This document shows, piece by piece, positions 15,459-25,228 of a stretch of DNA of 64,000 nucleotides. The notes below the pieces were generated by a model. It worked only from the letters and a program-made list of their open reading frames with translations. It did not search any database and had not been told where the DNA came from. The stretch comes from Lachnospiraceae bacterium (GTDB lineage Bacteria; Bacillota; Clostridia; Lachnospirales; Lachnospiraceae): contig JAQXGF010000027.1 of assembly GCA_029006155.1 (NCBI GenBank), forward strand, positions 1 through 64,000. Reading direction: 5' to 3'. A program made the position numbers and the translations under genes. Numbering within the stretch: position 1 is the stretch's first letter; every line of letters starts with the position of its first letter.

Positions 15459-16814
15459 ATGAAGGATACGGATATGAAGGACTACATGGAGGGGCAGGCG
15501 GCAGTCTGCGCACAGGCTGATCAGATCGACAAGGAGCTGTATCTGAAATACGGTGTGAAGCGCGGACTGCGTGACCTGAATGGAAAGGGCGTGCTGACCG
15601 GCCTGACGAATATTTCAAACGTCGTGGCATTTAAGGAAAACGGGGAGGAGCGGATCCCGTGCGACGGAGAGCTCTGGTACCGCGGCTACAATGTACGGGA
15701 TCTCATCGCGGGAGATGGAGACAGCCTGTTTGGGTTTGAGGAGACCGCCTATCTGCTTCTGTTCGGGAAGCTTCCGGATCGGGCAGAGATGGAGCAGTTC
15801 AAGCAGGTGATCGCGGAGAGCCGGGATCTGCCGACGAATTTTACACGCGATGTCATCATGAAGGCGCCGAGTGCCGACATTATGAACTCGATGACGAAGA
15901 GTGTGCTGACGCTCGCTTCCTATGATAAAAAGGCGACGGTACTCGATCTCGACAATGTGCTGCGGCAGTCGATCATGCTGATCAGTATTTTCTCGATGCT
16001 GGCCGTCTATGGCTATCATGCATACAATCATTATGAGCGGGACGGCAGTATGTACATCCACCGCCCGGATCCGCAGCTCTCGACCGCGGAGAATTTTCTG
16101 CGGATGCTCCGCCCGGACATGCAGTTCAACCACCTGGAGGCGAAGGTGCTCGAGGTAGCGCTGATTCTCCACATGGAGCATGGCGGCGGAAACAATTCCA
16201 CCTTTACGACCCGTGTCGTGACATCTTCCGGTTCGGATACGTATTCCGCGATCGCAGCGGCGCTTTCTTCCCTGAAGGGGCCGAAGCATGGCGGAGCCAA
16301 TATTATGGTCATGAAGATGATGGACGACATCCGCGCACATGTGCGGGACTACCATGACGACGAGGAGATCGAGGCATACCTTGCGAAGATTCTGAACAAG
16401 GAGACGTTTGACCACAAGGGACTGATCTATGGAATGGGCCATGCAGTCTATTCCGTCTCCGATCCGCGTGAACGCGTGCTGAAGTCCTTCGTGAAGCAGC
16501 TGGCGGTACAGAAGCAGCGGGAAGAGGATTCACTTTTGTACGAGCAGATCGAGCGGATCGCCCCGATGCTCATCGCGAAGCAGCGCAAGATGTATAAAGG
16601 CGTCAGCCCGAACGTGGACTTCTACAGCGGATTTGTCTATGATATGCTCGGCATTCCGGTAGAGCTGTACACTCCGCTGTTTGCGATCGCCCGGATCGTC
16701 GGCTGGAGTGCACACCGGATGGAGGAGCTCGTGAGCATGGATAAGATCATCCGCCCGGCGTACAAGAGCCTGATGGTGGAGCATGCATATATTCCGTGGG
16801 ATGAGCGCGGATGA
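15459..16814 (+). CDS. Citrate synthase
   Basis: About 451 residues. It condenses acetyl-CoA with oxaloacetate to citrate, most likely to feed 2-oxoglutarate and glutamate synthesis in this fermenter. Family motifs are present: LHMEHGGGNNSTFTTR with the substrate-binding His, SSLKGPKHGGAN, and GMGHAVYSVSDPR with the second active-site His. The ATG at 15459 has AAGGAGG 5 bp upstream. In-frame ATGs at 15399 and 15435 lack a good site, although an N-terminal extension cannot be excluded. The MarR-type gene begins about 55 bp after the stop. A 2-methylcitrate synthase is a less likely alternative. Confidence 0.88.
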   Translation: MKDTDMKDYMEGQAAVCAQADQIDKELYLKYGVKRGLRDLNGKGVLTGLTNISNVVAFKENGEERIPCDGELWYRGYNVRDLIAGDGDSLFGFEETAYLLLFGKLPDRAEMEQFKQVIAESRDLPTNFTRDVIMKAPSADIMNSMTKSVLTLASYDKKATVLDLDNVLRQSIMLISIFSMLAVYGYHAYNHYERDGSMYIHRPDPQLSTAENFLRMLRPDMQFNHLEAKVLEVALILHMEHGGGNNSTFTTRVVTSSGSDTYSAIAAALSSLKGPKHGGANIMVMKMMDDIRAHVRDYHDDEEIEAYLAKILNKETFDHKGLIYGMGHAVYSVSDPRERVLKSFVKQLAVQKQREEDSLLYEQIERIAPMLIAKQRKMYKGVSPNVDFYSGFVYDMLGIPVELYTPLFAIARIVGWSAHRMEELVSMDKIIRPAYKSLMVEHAYIPWDERG

Positions 16815-16869
16815 AGGATGGCAGGAAAGGATGAGGCATACAGAGGATATGCCACAGAGGGAGAGAGAA

Positions 16870-17313
16870 GTGAGAACAGAAGAAACGCAGACGGCGAAGG
16901 ATCCGGATGCGATCAGTGAGGAGCTGTATGCTGCGATGGCGGGCCTTGGCAGACGCAGGGAGCAGAAGGTCACGACCGCCAGCGCGAGCGGTGAGGAGGG
17001 GCTGCTGCATTATCTTGCCTACAAGCACGATGGCGTGTACTCCGGTGTGTTAAAAGAGCAGCTCGGCGTCGGCTCCGGACGGATGGCAGATATCCTGCGC
17101 CGTCTGGAGGAAAAGGAGCTGATCGTGCGCAGTGAGGATGCGAAGGACAGCCGCCGGGTCGTGGTGCACATCACAGAGCTCGGACGGGAGCACGCCGTCA
17201 GTATGAACCGCAGGGTGCTGGCCTGGTATGGCCGCCTCCACGACTATCTCGGCGAGGAGGACAGCCGGGAGCTGATCCGGCTTTTGAAAAAGCTGAGCGA
17301 ATTTCAGGGATAA
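16870..17313 (+). CDS. MarR-family winged-helix transcriptional regulator
   Basis: About 148 residues from a GTG preceded by GAGGGAG. Upstream in-frame ATGs at 16801, 16831 and 16849 have poorer spacing, so the start is uncertain. The core is a winged helix: a GEEGLLHYLAY helix, SGVLKEQLGVGSGRMADILRRLEEKELI as the recognition helix region, and a wing with DSRRVVVHITELG. These are typical of MarR repressors that bind as dimers to short palindromes. It follows citrate synthase directly and may control it through the dyad at 15372-15384. No ligand can be inferred. Confidence 0.8.
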   Translation: MRTEETQTAKDPDAISEELYAAMAGLGRRREQKVTTASASGEEGLLHYLAYKHDGVYSGVLKEQLGVGSGRMADILRRLEEKELIVRSEDAKDSRRVVVHITELGREHAVSMNRRVLAWYGRLHDYLGEEDSRELIRLLKKLSEFQG

Positions 17314-17355
17314 TCGACCGGGAAAAAGAAAGAAAAGATTTGCGGAAAATTCCGG

Positions 17356-17384
17356 TTGACATTATTAGATGAATTTGTTAAACT
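17356..17384 (+). promoter_or_regulatory. Promoter of guaB
   Basis: TTGACA (17356-17361) and TAAACT (17379-17384) with 17 bp spacing. No purine riboswitch is recognisable in the short leader. Confidence 0.5.
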
Positions 17385-17404
17385 CTCTAGTCAAAGCCAC
17401 ATAG

Positions 17405-18895
<1,491 letters not shown>

Positions 18896-18912
18896 ATAGA
18901 AAATGGGAAAAA

Positions 18913-18951
18913 GAGGACAGCTTTTCCGATAAGAAAAGCTGTTCTTTTTTC
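18913..18951 (+). terminator. Terminator after guaB
   Basis: GGACAGCTTTTC pairs with GAAAAGCTGTTC, followed by TTTTTT. Confidence 0.85.
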
Positions 18952-18989
18952 GATTCCTGTTGTATACTAGAGGGTGTTTGCTTTGACAG

Positions 18990-19772
18990 ATGAGACACTG
19001 GAAATTCAGGAAAGGATATCGATACAGACTTATGAAAAACAGACAGAGACGTACTGGAAATGGAAGCGGGCGTTACGTTCGCAGGGCGCTGATCTGGGCG
19101 ATTGCCATGCTGCTGACCGCACTGGCCGTCTATCTGCTGCTGTCGCAGCTTCCAAAAGATGATATGGATGTCGATGCACTTCTGGAGGAGAGCTCCACGA
19201 TTCCGATCGAGACAGAAGCACCGGAGACCGAGACGGAGCAGACGAATCCGGTGCCGTATCCGGATATCGACGAGCAGCTGCTCACGATCAATGACTGGTC
19301 CAGACCGGGGACGAAGACCGATGCGATCGAGTATGTCGTCGTGCATTACCTTGGCAATCCGAAGACGACAGCCCAGCAGAACCACGACTATTTTGAAAGC
19401 CTGAAGGATCTGCAGGATGTGTCGATGAGCGCCAATTTTGTTGTCGGACTGGAGGGCGAGATCATCGAGTGCGTGCCACCGGGAGAGATCGCTTACGCAT
19501 CCAACTCCATGAACCACCTGTCGATCTCGATTGAGAACTGTCACCTCGACGACAGCGGACGGTTTACGGAAGCGACGTATACCTCGCTCGTACACCTCAC
19601 CGCATGGCTGGTCTGCGAGTATCATCTGGACCGGGAGCATATCATCCGGCACTATGATGTCACTGGAAAGGAATGCCCGTTGTACTATGTAGAGCATGAG
19701 GACAAATGGGAAGAGTTCCGCGATGATGTAATGAACTACATAGAAGAATGCAAAGAGGCAAAGGGAAAATGA
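18990..19772 (+). CDS. Membrane-anchored N-acetylmuramoyl-L-alanine amidase (Amidase_2)
   Basis: About 260 residues. A basic N-terminus is followed by one membrane segment (about 34-52), an acidic linker rich in E, T and P, and an Amidase_2/PGRP-type catalytic domain. The zinc-binding pattern is suggested by VVVHYLG near the start of the domain and RHYDVTGKECP near its end. It should cleave the MurNAc-L-alanine bond of peptidoglycan on the outer face. The start is uncertain: the ATG at 18990 has AGAGGGTG 13 bp upstream, and an ATG at 19032 is also in frame. The end overlaps the next gene by 4 bp (ATGA). Confidence 0.8.
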   Translation: MRHWKFRKGYRYRLMKNRQRRTGNGSGRYVRRALIWAIAMLLTALAVYLLLSQLPKDDMDVDALLEESSTIPIETEAPETETEQTNPVPYPDIDEQLLTINDWSRPGTKTDAIEYVVVHYLGNPKTTAQQNHDYFESLKDLQDVSMSANFVVGLEGEIIECVPPGEIAYASNSMNHLSISIENCHLDDSGRFTEATYTSLVHLTAWLVCEYHLDREHIIRHYDVTGKECPLYYVEHEDKWEEFRDDVMNYIEECKEAKGK

Positions 19773-21271
19773 TCAGAGAATATTATGAAGCAATCTGCAA
19801 AGGAGTCGATGTCCGGGCGAATTTGATCGCGCTGCGCAGTGCACTCAAGGATGAAAAAGAGGTCCGGGCATTTGCCTATCTGCTCGGCGGAGATTTTTCC
19901 GTGCTGGGGGATCTGCTGGCACATGAGGATCCGAAGGTGCGGAAAAATGCGGCGATTCTGCTCGGAAAGATGGAATCAGAAGATCTTCTGCCGCTTTTGT
20001 TTGAGACTTATCAGAAGGAAACGACCCGCTTTATCCGGGCAGACTATCTGAAAGCGATGGAGCATATGGATTATACGCCGTATCTGGGGGCTTTGCAGGA
20101 GCGGCTGCAGGAGCTGCGCAGCGTGCAGGCGGCTCCGGAAGAGCAGAAGCATGTGGCGGAGGAGATCCGGATGCTGCAGGCGATGGTGCTGAAGCACCAA
20201 AAGCTGGAGCTGCATCCGTTTACCGCGCTGGATCAGGCGGAAGATGTGATCCTCGTCACGAATAAGGAGCAGAGCGCGGTGACGGCCCGGAAGTTTCCAT
20301 CTGGCTGCTGCCGGCGGTTAAAGGGCGGCGTGCGCGTAAATGGAGTGCCGATGCGGGAGATCCTTCCGATCCGTACGTACACAGAGCTGCTGTTTCCGAT
20401 TGAAGCAGAGGCTTTGCCGCAATCGGATCCGGAACTGATCGGGCGTAGACTGGGTGAGGAGTCGGAGCAGGAGGGTTCCCTGACGAAGCGCATGCAGCGG
20501 ATGCACAGCGGAGCGGGGCCATACCGGTTCCGCATTGAGCTGAAGGGCCGGATGGAAGCATCCAAAAAGGGCGCCTATATCCGGAAGGTTTCGGATGCGC
20601 TGGAGCGTGCTTCCAAAGGCATGTGGATCAACTCGGCTACGGATTATGAGGCTGAGGTGCGGCTGTTAGAGCGAAAGGACGGAGGATTTACACCGTTTCT
20701 GAAGCTGTATACGATCAAAGATAAGCGCTTTTCTTATAGGAAGGAATTCGTCGCATCGTCGATCGCGCCGGTCAATGCGGCGCTGACGGCAGAGCTTGCG
20801 GTGAAGTATTTAAAAGAGGATGGCCAGATCCTGGATCCGTTCTGCGGCGTCGGGACGATGTTGATCGAGCGGAATAAGGCCGTGAAGGCGAAGGAGATCT
20901 ACGGGCTGGATATTTTCGGAGAGGCGATCGAGAAAGCACGCGTCAATGCCCAGCGGGCCGGTTGCCGGATCCAGTTTATCAACCGTGATTTCTTCACGTT
21001 TGAGCATGCGTATCTGTTTGATGAGATCATTTCGGACCTTCCGCAGGTGACACAGGCGAAGCCGAAGCAGGAGATTCACGAGCTGTATCTGGAGTTTTTC
21101 CGGAAGGCACCGCAGCACCTGAAGGAGAATGCAGTGCTGATTCTCTATGTGACAGAGCCACAGTTCGTGGCGGAGGCAGTGCGGCGCCATCCGGAATATC
21201 GGGTCGAGGAGACATTCCTGATCAATGAGAAGAACCGGACGACGGTGTATGTGCTGCGGTATCTTGGGTGA
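19769..21271 (+). CDS. HEAT-repeat / SAM-dependent RNA methyltransferase fusion
   Basis: About 500 residues. The N-terminal ~110 residues look like HEAT-type helical repeats (VRKNAAILLGKMESEDLLPLL). A central beta-rich part resembles a divergent THUMP/RlmL-TrmN region, and the C-terminal Rossmann methyltransferase carries motif I DPFCGVGTM at 356-364. Motif IV reads DLPQVTQ in place of the DLPFG or NPPYG of known Trm14/RlmL-type enzymes. It probably makes an N2-methylguanosine in tRNA or rRNA. It is co-transcribed with the amidase through an ATGA overlap, which sets the start at 19769; the ATG at 19748 is an alternative. The substrate is unknown. Confidence 0.7.
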   Translation: MIREYYEAICKGVDVRANLIALRSALKDEKEVRAFAYLLGGDFSVLGDLLAHEDPKVRKNAAILLGKMESEDLLPLLFETYQKETTRFIRADYLKAMEHMDYTPYLGALQERLQELRSVQAAPEEQKHVAEEIRMLQAMVLKHQKLELHPFTALDQAEDVILVTNKEQSAVTARKFPSGCCRRLKGGVRVNGVPMREILPIRTYTELLFPIEAEALPQSDPELIGRRLGEESEQEGSLTKRMQRMHSGAGPYRFRIELKGRMEASKKGAYIRKVSDALERASKGMWINSATDYEAEVRLLERKDGGFTPFLKLYTIKDKRFSYRKEFVASSIAPVNAALTAELAVKYLKEDGQILDPFCGVGTMLIERNKAVKAKEIYGLDIFGEAIEKARVNAQRAGCRIQFINRDFFTFEHAYLFDEIISDLPQVTQAKPKQEIHELYLEFFRKAPQHLKENAVLILYVTEPQFVAEAVRRHPEYRVEETFLINEKNRTTVYVLRYLG

Positions 21272-21377
21272 GGAAATGCATACATAACGGTGGCAAAAAA
21301 GCGCGGGCGTGAGATGAGGGTATGGCTTGCATGGCTCGCTGCCACAGAAATAAAGTGGAAGTATACGAGGGGGAATT

Positions 21378-22772
21378 ATGAATTTGAAGAGATACATCGG
21401 TGATCGGAAGTTTTACGCGATGGCGCTGGCGATTGCGGTGCCGATCATGGTGCAGAACGGAATTACGAATTTTGTCGCGATGATCGACAATATTATGATC
21501 GGGCGGATCGGGACGGAGCAGATGTCCGGTGTCGCGGTGGTCAATCAGCTGCTGTTTGTCTTTAATCTCAGCGTATTTGGAATGCTCTCCGGCGCAGGGA
21601 TCTTTGGCGCACAGTTTTTCGGGAGTGGCAATACCGAAGGATTTCGCAACACGTTCCGGTTTAAACTGATTTCGTGCTTTGTACTTACGGTAGCCGGAAT
21701 CCTGCTGTTTCTGACGCAGGGCGAGAAATTGATTATGCTTTATCTGCATGATGAGAGCGGCAGCGGGATGGTGGAGCTGACGTTAGACTATGGCATGCGC
21801 TATCTGCGGATCATGCTGATCGGGCTTGTGCCGTATACACTGGCCCAGATCTATGCGAGTACGTTGCGTGAGACCGGAGAGACGGTCGCGCCGATGCGGG
21901 CCGGGATCGTGGCGGTGGCGACGAACACGGTGCTCGACTACCTGCTGATCTTTGGCCTTGGCGCGATTCCGGGCTTTGGCGTAGAGGGTGCGGCGGCTGC
22001 GACGGTCGTGGCACGCTGCGTGGAGTGTGTGCTGATCGTATCGTGGACGCACCGCCGTGCGGAGCGGTTTGCCTTTATCCGGGGTGTGTATCGTTCGCTG
22101 AAAGTGCCGGGCAGCCTTGCCTGGAAGATTCTGGTAAAGGGTTCGCCGCTGATGTTCAACGAATTTATCTGGTCACTTGGGATGGCGATGCTGGCGCAGT
22201 GTTATTCCATGTACGGGCTGGAGGTGATCGCAGCCCAGAATATATCTTCGACGATTTCAAATGTATGCAACGTGATCTGGATCGCGATGGGAAATGCGAT
22301 CGCGATCATCATCGGGCAGCTGCTCGGTGCCGGGAAACTGGAGGAGGCGAAGGACACCGACCGGAAGCTGATCTTCTTCTCGGTAGTCAGCTGCCTTGGC
22401 ATCGCGGTCGTGCTGGTCGGTCTGGCATTTGTCTTTCCTCATATTTATAAGACAGAGCAGAGTGTCCGCGCGCTGGCGACGCAGTTTATCCTGATCTCAG
22501 CAGCGATGATGCCGTTCCAGGCATTTTTGAATGCCGCCTATTTTACGATCCGCTCCGGAGGAAAGACCGGCATTACCTTTTTCTTTGATGGCGGCTTCAT
22601 GTGGATCTGCGCGATTCCACTGGCGTTTGTCCTGAGCCGGTTTTCCGGTTTTCCGATTCTCGTGACGTATCTGCTCTGCCAGATTCCGGATATCATCAAA
22701 TGCGTGATCGGCTACATTCTCGTGAAGAAGGGGATCTGGATCGAGAACCTGGTAGGGTCAGGAGAAGGCTGA
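21378..22772 (+). CDS. MATE-family multidrug/cation antiporter
   Basis: 464 residues with about twelve hydrophobic segments in two related halves, typical of MATE exporters that move drugs or metabolites out using a Na+ or H+ gradient. The N-terminal MVQNGITNFVAMIDNIMIG segment is characteristic of the DinF/NorM-like branch. GAGGGGG precedes the ATG. The gene lies about 100 bp after the methyltransferase, with a loose hairpin terminator at 22873-22924. The substrate cannot be read from sequence. Confidence 0.88.
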   Translation: MNLKRYIGDRKFYAMALAIAVPIMVQNGITNFVAMIDNIMIGRIGTEQMSGVAVVNQLLFVFNLSVFGMLSGAGIFGAQFFGSGNTEGFRNTFRFKLISCFVLTVAGILLFLTQGEKLIMLYLHDESGSGMVELTLDYGMRYLRIMLIGLVPYTLAQIYASTLRETGETVAPMRAGIVAVATNTVLDYLLIFGLGAIPGFGVEGAAAATVVARCVECVLIVSWTHRRAERFAFIRGVYRSLKVPGSLAWKILVKGSPLMFNEFIWSLGMAMLAQCYSMYGLEVIAAQNISSTISNVCNVIWIAMGNAIAIIIGQLLGAGKLEEAKDTDRKLIFFSVVSCLGIAVVLVGLAFVFPHIYKTEQSVRALATQFILISAAMMPFQAFLNAAYFTIRSGGKTGITFFFDGGFMWICAIPLAFVLSRFSGFPILVTYLLCQIPDIIKCVIGYILVKKGIWIENLVGSGEG

Positions 22773-22872
22773 GGCAGGTGCAAAGGCTTCGGCGGCACGT
22801 TACAGATAAAGTTTTGTGGGCAGTTTTGCCGGAATTGTCGCAGAGGCGATCGGCAGAAATAAGAACCGTAGG

Positions 22873-22924
22873 AATCCTTCCTTGGTTGAGATGAAAATGT
22901 CTTGACCGAGGGAGGATTTTTTTG
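22873..22924 (+). terminator. Terminator downstream of the MATE gene
   Basis: AATCCTTCCTTGGT pairs with ACCGAGGGAGGATT, followed by TTTTT. The 100 bp between the MATE stop and the hairpin contain nothing else I recognise. Confidence 0.7.
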
Positions 22925-23180
22925 GCGTGTACGATGATATTCATGCACATTCCGGCACTTGAACATTTATAGAGATAAAAGAAATTATGAAATGGAATGG
23001 TATAAAAGATAAAGATATTTACAGAAAAGAGAGAGTAGTAACAAAAACGGAAAACAAGAGAGAATAACAAGTAGTAAAAAATAAACAAGGTATGAAATGG
23101 ATGACAGAAAGATACAGGGATTGTAAAAGGAAATATAGAAGGAAATAGAGGAGATGGCAGAATAAGAAGGAGATTATAAA
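22925..23180. other. A-rich intergenic stretch without a recognised gene
   Basis: Strongly purine-rich on the plus strand (runs of AAGAGAGA, AGAAGG, AAAATAAA). No open frame with a ribosome binding site is present on either strand. It sits between the MATE terminator and the tRNA-Gly terminator and may be relic DNA. Confidence 0.4.
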
Positions 23181-23210
23181 AATAAAAAGCTCTCAGAAAT
23201 CTCTGAGAGC
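23181..23210 (-). terminator. Terminator of tRNA-Gly
   Basis: On the minus strand GCTCTCAGA pairs with TCTGAGAGC (23210-23189), followed by TTTTTATT. Confidence 0.85.
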
Positions 23211-23215
23211 GGAAG

Positions 23216-23288
23216 AGCGACAGACGGGACTCGAACCCGCGACCTCCACCTTGGCAAGGTGGCGTACTACCAACTGTACTACTATCGC
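23216..23288 (-). tRNA. tRNA-Gly (anticodon GCC)
   Basis: A 73-nt cloverleaf on the minus strand. The acceptor stem GCGATAG pairs with CTGTCGC with one G-U pair. The anticodon stem CCACC/GGTGG encloses loop TTGCCAA, with anticodon GCC. The T arm GCGGGTTCGAGTCCCGT is canonical. The discriminator base is T and CCA is not encoded. A terminator follows on the same strand. Confidence 0.95.
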
Positions 23289-23429
23289 ATGTGTGCCTGA
23301 CTCACAAGCAAGTAATACTATACTATGGATTTTTGATACTGTCAACACCTTTTTTGAATTTTTTCAATTTTTTTGATTATCGGAACAATTCACAAAATAA
23401 AAATTTATCAATCTGAAAAATTTGTCTCG

Positions 23430-23457
23430 TCAACAGGAAAAATCTGTGGTAAAATAG
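23430..23457 (+). promoter_or_regulatory. Probable promoter of fba
   Basis: TCAACA (23430-23435) and TAAAAT (23452-23457) with 16 bp spacing. The leader contains GGTGTGGC/GCCATACC (about 23465-23489), a small hairpin of unknown role. Confidence 0.4.
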
Positions 23458-23525
23458 CGATGATCGGTGTGGCGATGCAAGCCATACCGAGACTAGGTCA
23501 TAAGTACTAAAGGAGGAAAAGAATT

Positions 23526-24494
23526 ATGGCATTAGTAACAACCACTGAAATGTTTAAGAAAGCCTACGATGGCGGCTACGCAATCGGCGCTTTCAACGTA
23601 AACAACATGGAAATCGTTCAGGGTATTACAGAAGCTGCCGGCGAGCTGAAGTCCCCGGTTATTCTGCAGGTTTCCAAGGGAGCAAGAGCTTATGCGAACC
23701 ACACCTATCTGGTAAAGCTGGTTGAGGCTGCTGTAGCTGAGAACCCGGAGATCCCGATCGCTCTGCATCTGGATCACGGCGACAGCTTCGAGCTCTGCAA
23801 GAGCTGCATCGATGGCGGATTCACCTCTGTCATGATCGACGCTTCTTCTAAGAGCTTCGAGGACAACATCGCTCTGACCAAGCAGGTTGTTGAGTACGCA
23901 CATGCACACGGCGTCGTTGTTGAGGCTGAGCTGGGTACTCTGGCTGGTATCGAGGACGAGGTAGTCGTTGAGTCTGGTCATGAAAGCTATACACGTCCGG
24001 AAGAGGTTGAGGAGTTCGTAAGCAGAACAGGCTGCGATTCCCTGGCTATCGCAATCGGAACGAGCCATGGCGCTTACAAGTTCACCGCTGATCAGTGCAC
24101 AAGAAATGCAGATGGCATCCTTGTTCCGCCACCACTTCGTTTCGACGTTCTGGAAGAGTGCATCAAGAGACTGCCGGGCTTCCCGATCGTTCTTCACGGT
24201 TCTTCTTCCGTACCGCAGGAGTTCGTTAAGATGATCAACCAGTACGGTGGAAATATGCCGGATGCAGTAGGTATTCCGGAGGATCAGCTGAGACAGGCTG
24301 CGAAGCTTGCCGTTTGCAAGATCAACATCGACTCCGATATCCGTCTGGCTATGACCGGAACCATCCGTAAGTACTTTGCTGAGCATCCGGATCACTTCGA
24401 TCCGCGCCAGTACCTGAAGCCGGCTCGTCAGGCTGTTAAGGAAATGGTAGCTCACAAGATCGTCAATGTACTTGGCAGTGACGGAAAGGCTTGA
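23526..24494 (+). CDS. fba: Class II fructose-1,6-bisphosphate aldolase
   Basis: 322 residues of the zinc-dependent class II aldolase family, which cleaves fructose 1,6-bisphosphate to two triose phosphates in glycolysis. The zinc-site segment ALHLDHGDS and the later IGTSHGAYKF and VLHGSSS blocks are typical. The ATG follows AAAGGAGG. It forms a single-gene unit with a strong terminator. Its codon choice differs from its neighbours in preferring GCT, GTT and TCT, as expected for a highly expressed gene. It pairs functionally with pfp elsewhere in the window. Confidence 0.95.
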   Translation: MALVTTTEMFKKAYDGGYAIGAFNVNNMEIVQGITEAAGELKSPVILQVSKGARAYANHTYLVKLVEAAVAENPEIPIALHLDHGDSFELCKSCIDGGFTSVMIDASSKSFEDNIALTKQVVEYAHAHGVVVEAELGTLAGIEDEVVVESGHESYTRPEEVEEFVSRTGCDSLAIAIGTSHGAYKFTADQCTRNADGILVPPPLRFDVLEECIKRLPGFPIVLHGSSSVPQEFVKMINQYGGNMPDAVGIPEDQLRQAAKLAVCKINIDSDIRLAMTGTIRKYFAEHPDHFDPRQYLKPARQAVKEMVAHKIVNVLGSDGKA

Positions 24495-24521
24495 TGAATC
24501 CATAATTGTTTGTATTCTTTT

Positions 24522-24556
24522 CCCCGACAGGAGCAATCCTGCCGGGGATTTTTTAT
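24522..24556 (+). terminator. Terminator after fba
   Basis: CCCCGACAGGA (24522-24532) pairs with TCCTGCCGGGG (24537-24547), followed by TTTTTT. Confidence 0.9.
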
Positions 24557-24602
24557 TTTACAGCAAAAACGATCGCCAACACAAAGATTTTCGGAATAGC
24601 CC

Positions 24603-24631
24603 TTGCATTTTCCGTAAAATAGTGCTATGAT
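24603..24631 (+). promoter_or_regulatory. Promoter of the rimP-nusA-infB operon
   Basis: TTGCAT (24603-24608) and TATGAT (24626-24631) with 17 bp spacing, followed by a 100-nt leader. Confidence 0.55.
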
Positions 24632-24658
24632 GGCAAAGAAATAGATAAAGCACGAATG

Positions 24659-24690
24659 TAAGAGTGGGCCGTTGGTCCACTCTTATTTGT
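24659..24690 (+). promoter_or_regulatory. Leader hairpin of the rimP operon
   Basis: TAAGAGTGG (24659-24667) pairs perfectly with CCACTCTTA (24677-24685) and is followed by TTTG. A similar hairpin before rimP is common in Firmicutes as far as I recall; it may act as an attenuator sensitive to NusA. Confidence 0.6.
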
Positions 24691-24737
24691 GAAAAAACCT
24701 TTTTCATGTTTCAGGAAAACCGGCAGGAGGATTGTGA

Positions 24738-25205
24738 ATGAGCAAGAGAGAGATCTACGAGCAGAAGACAGAAGAACTGATCATGCCGCTGATTGAGCAG
24801 CATCAGTTCGAACTTGTGGATGTAGAGTATGTAAAGGAAGGCGGCAACTGGTATCTGCGGGCTTACATCGATAAGCCGGGCGGAATCACCGTGGATGACT
24901 GCGAACTGGTCAGCAGGGCGCTGAGCGATCTACTGGATGAGCATGATTTTATCGAGGATGCATATATCCTTGAGGTAAGCTCACCGGGACTCGGACGGCC
25001 GCTGAAAAAGGATAAGGATTTTGCACGCAGCATCGGAGAAGAAGTAGAGGTGAAGACGTTTCGGGCGATCCAGCATCAGAAAGACTTCATCGGTATCCTG
25101 AAGGCATATGATAAGGAAAAGATTGTGCTGGAGCTGGAAGGCGGAGAAGAGATGGAATTTGCCCGTGCGGATATAGCACTGGTACGTTTGGCATTTGATT
25201 TTTAA
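24738..25205 (+). CDS. rimP: Ribosome maturation factor RimP
   Basis: 155 residues, normal length. RimP binds the 30S precursor and helps S19/S12 assembly around the 16S pseudoknot. The N-terminal alpha-beta part has FELVDVEYVKEGGNWYLRAYIDKPGG and the diagnostic LEVSSPGLGRPLKKDKDF. The C-terminal beta barrel follows. AGGAGG precedes the ATG by 7 bp. It is the first gene of the long translation operon and is followed by nusA after 23 bp. Confidence 0.95.
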   Translation: MSKREIYEQKTEELIMPLIEQHQFELVDVEYVKEGGNWYLRAYIDKPGGITVDDCELVSRALSDLLDEHDFIEDAYILEVSSPGLGRPLKKDKDFARSIGEEVEVKTFRAIQHQKDFIGILKAYDKEKIVLELEGGEEMEFARADIALVRLAFDF

Positions 25206-25228
25206 CATACAGGGAGGATGATAAGAAA

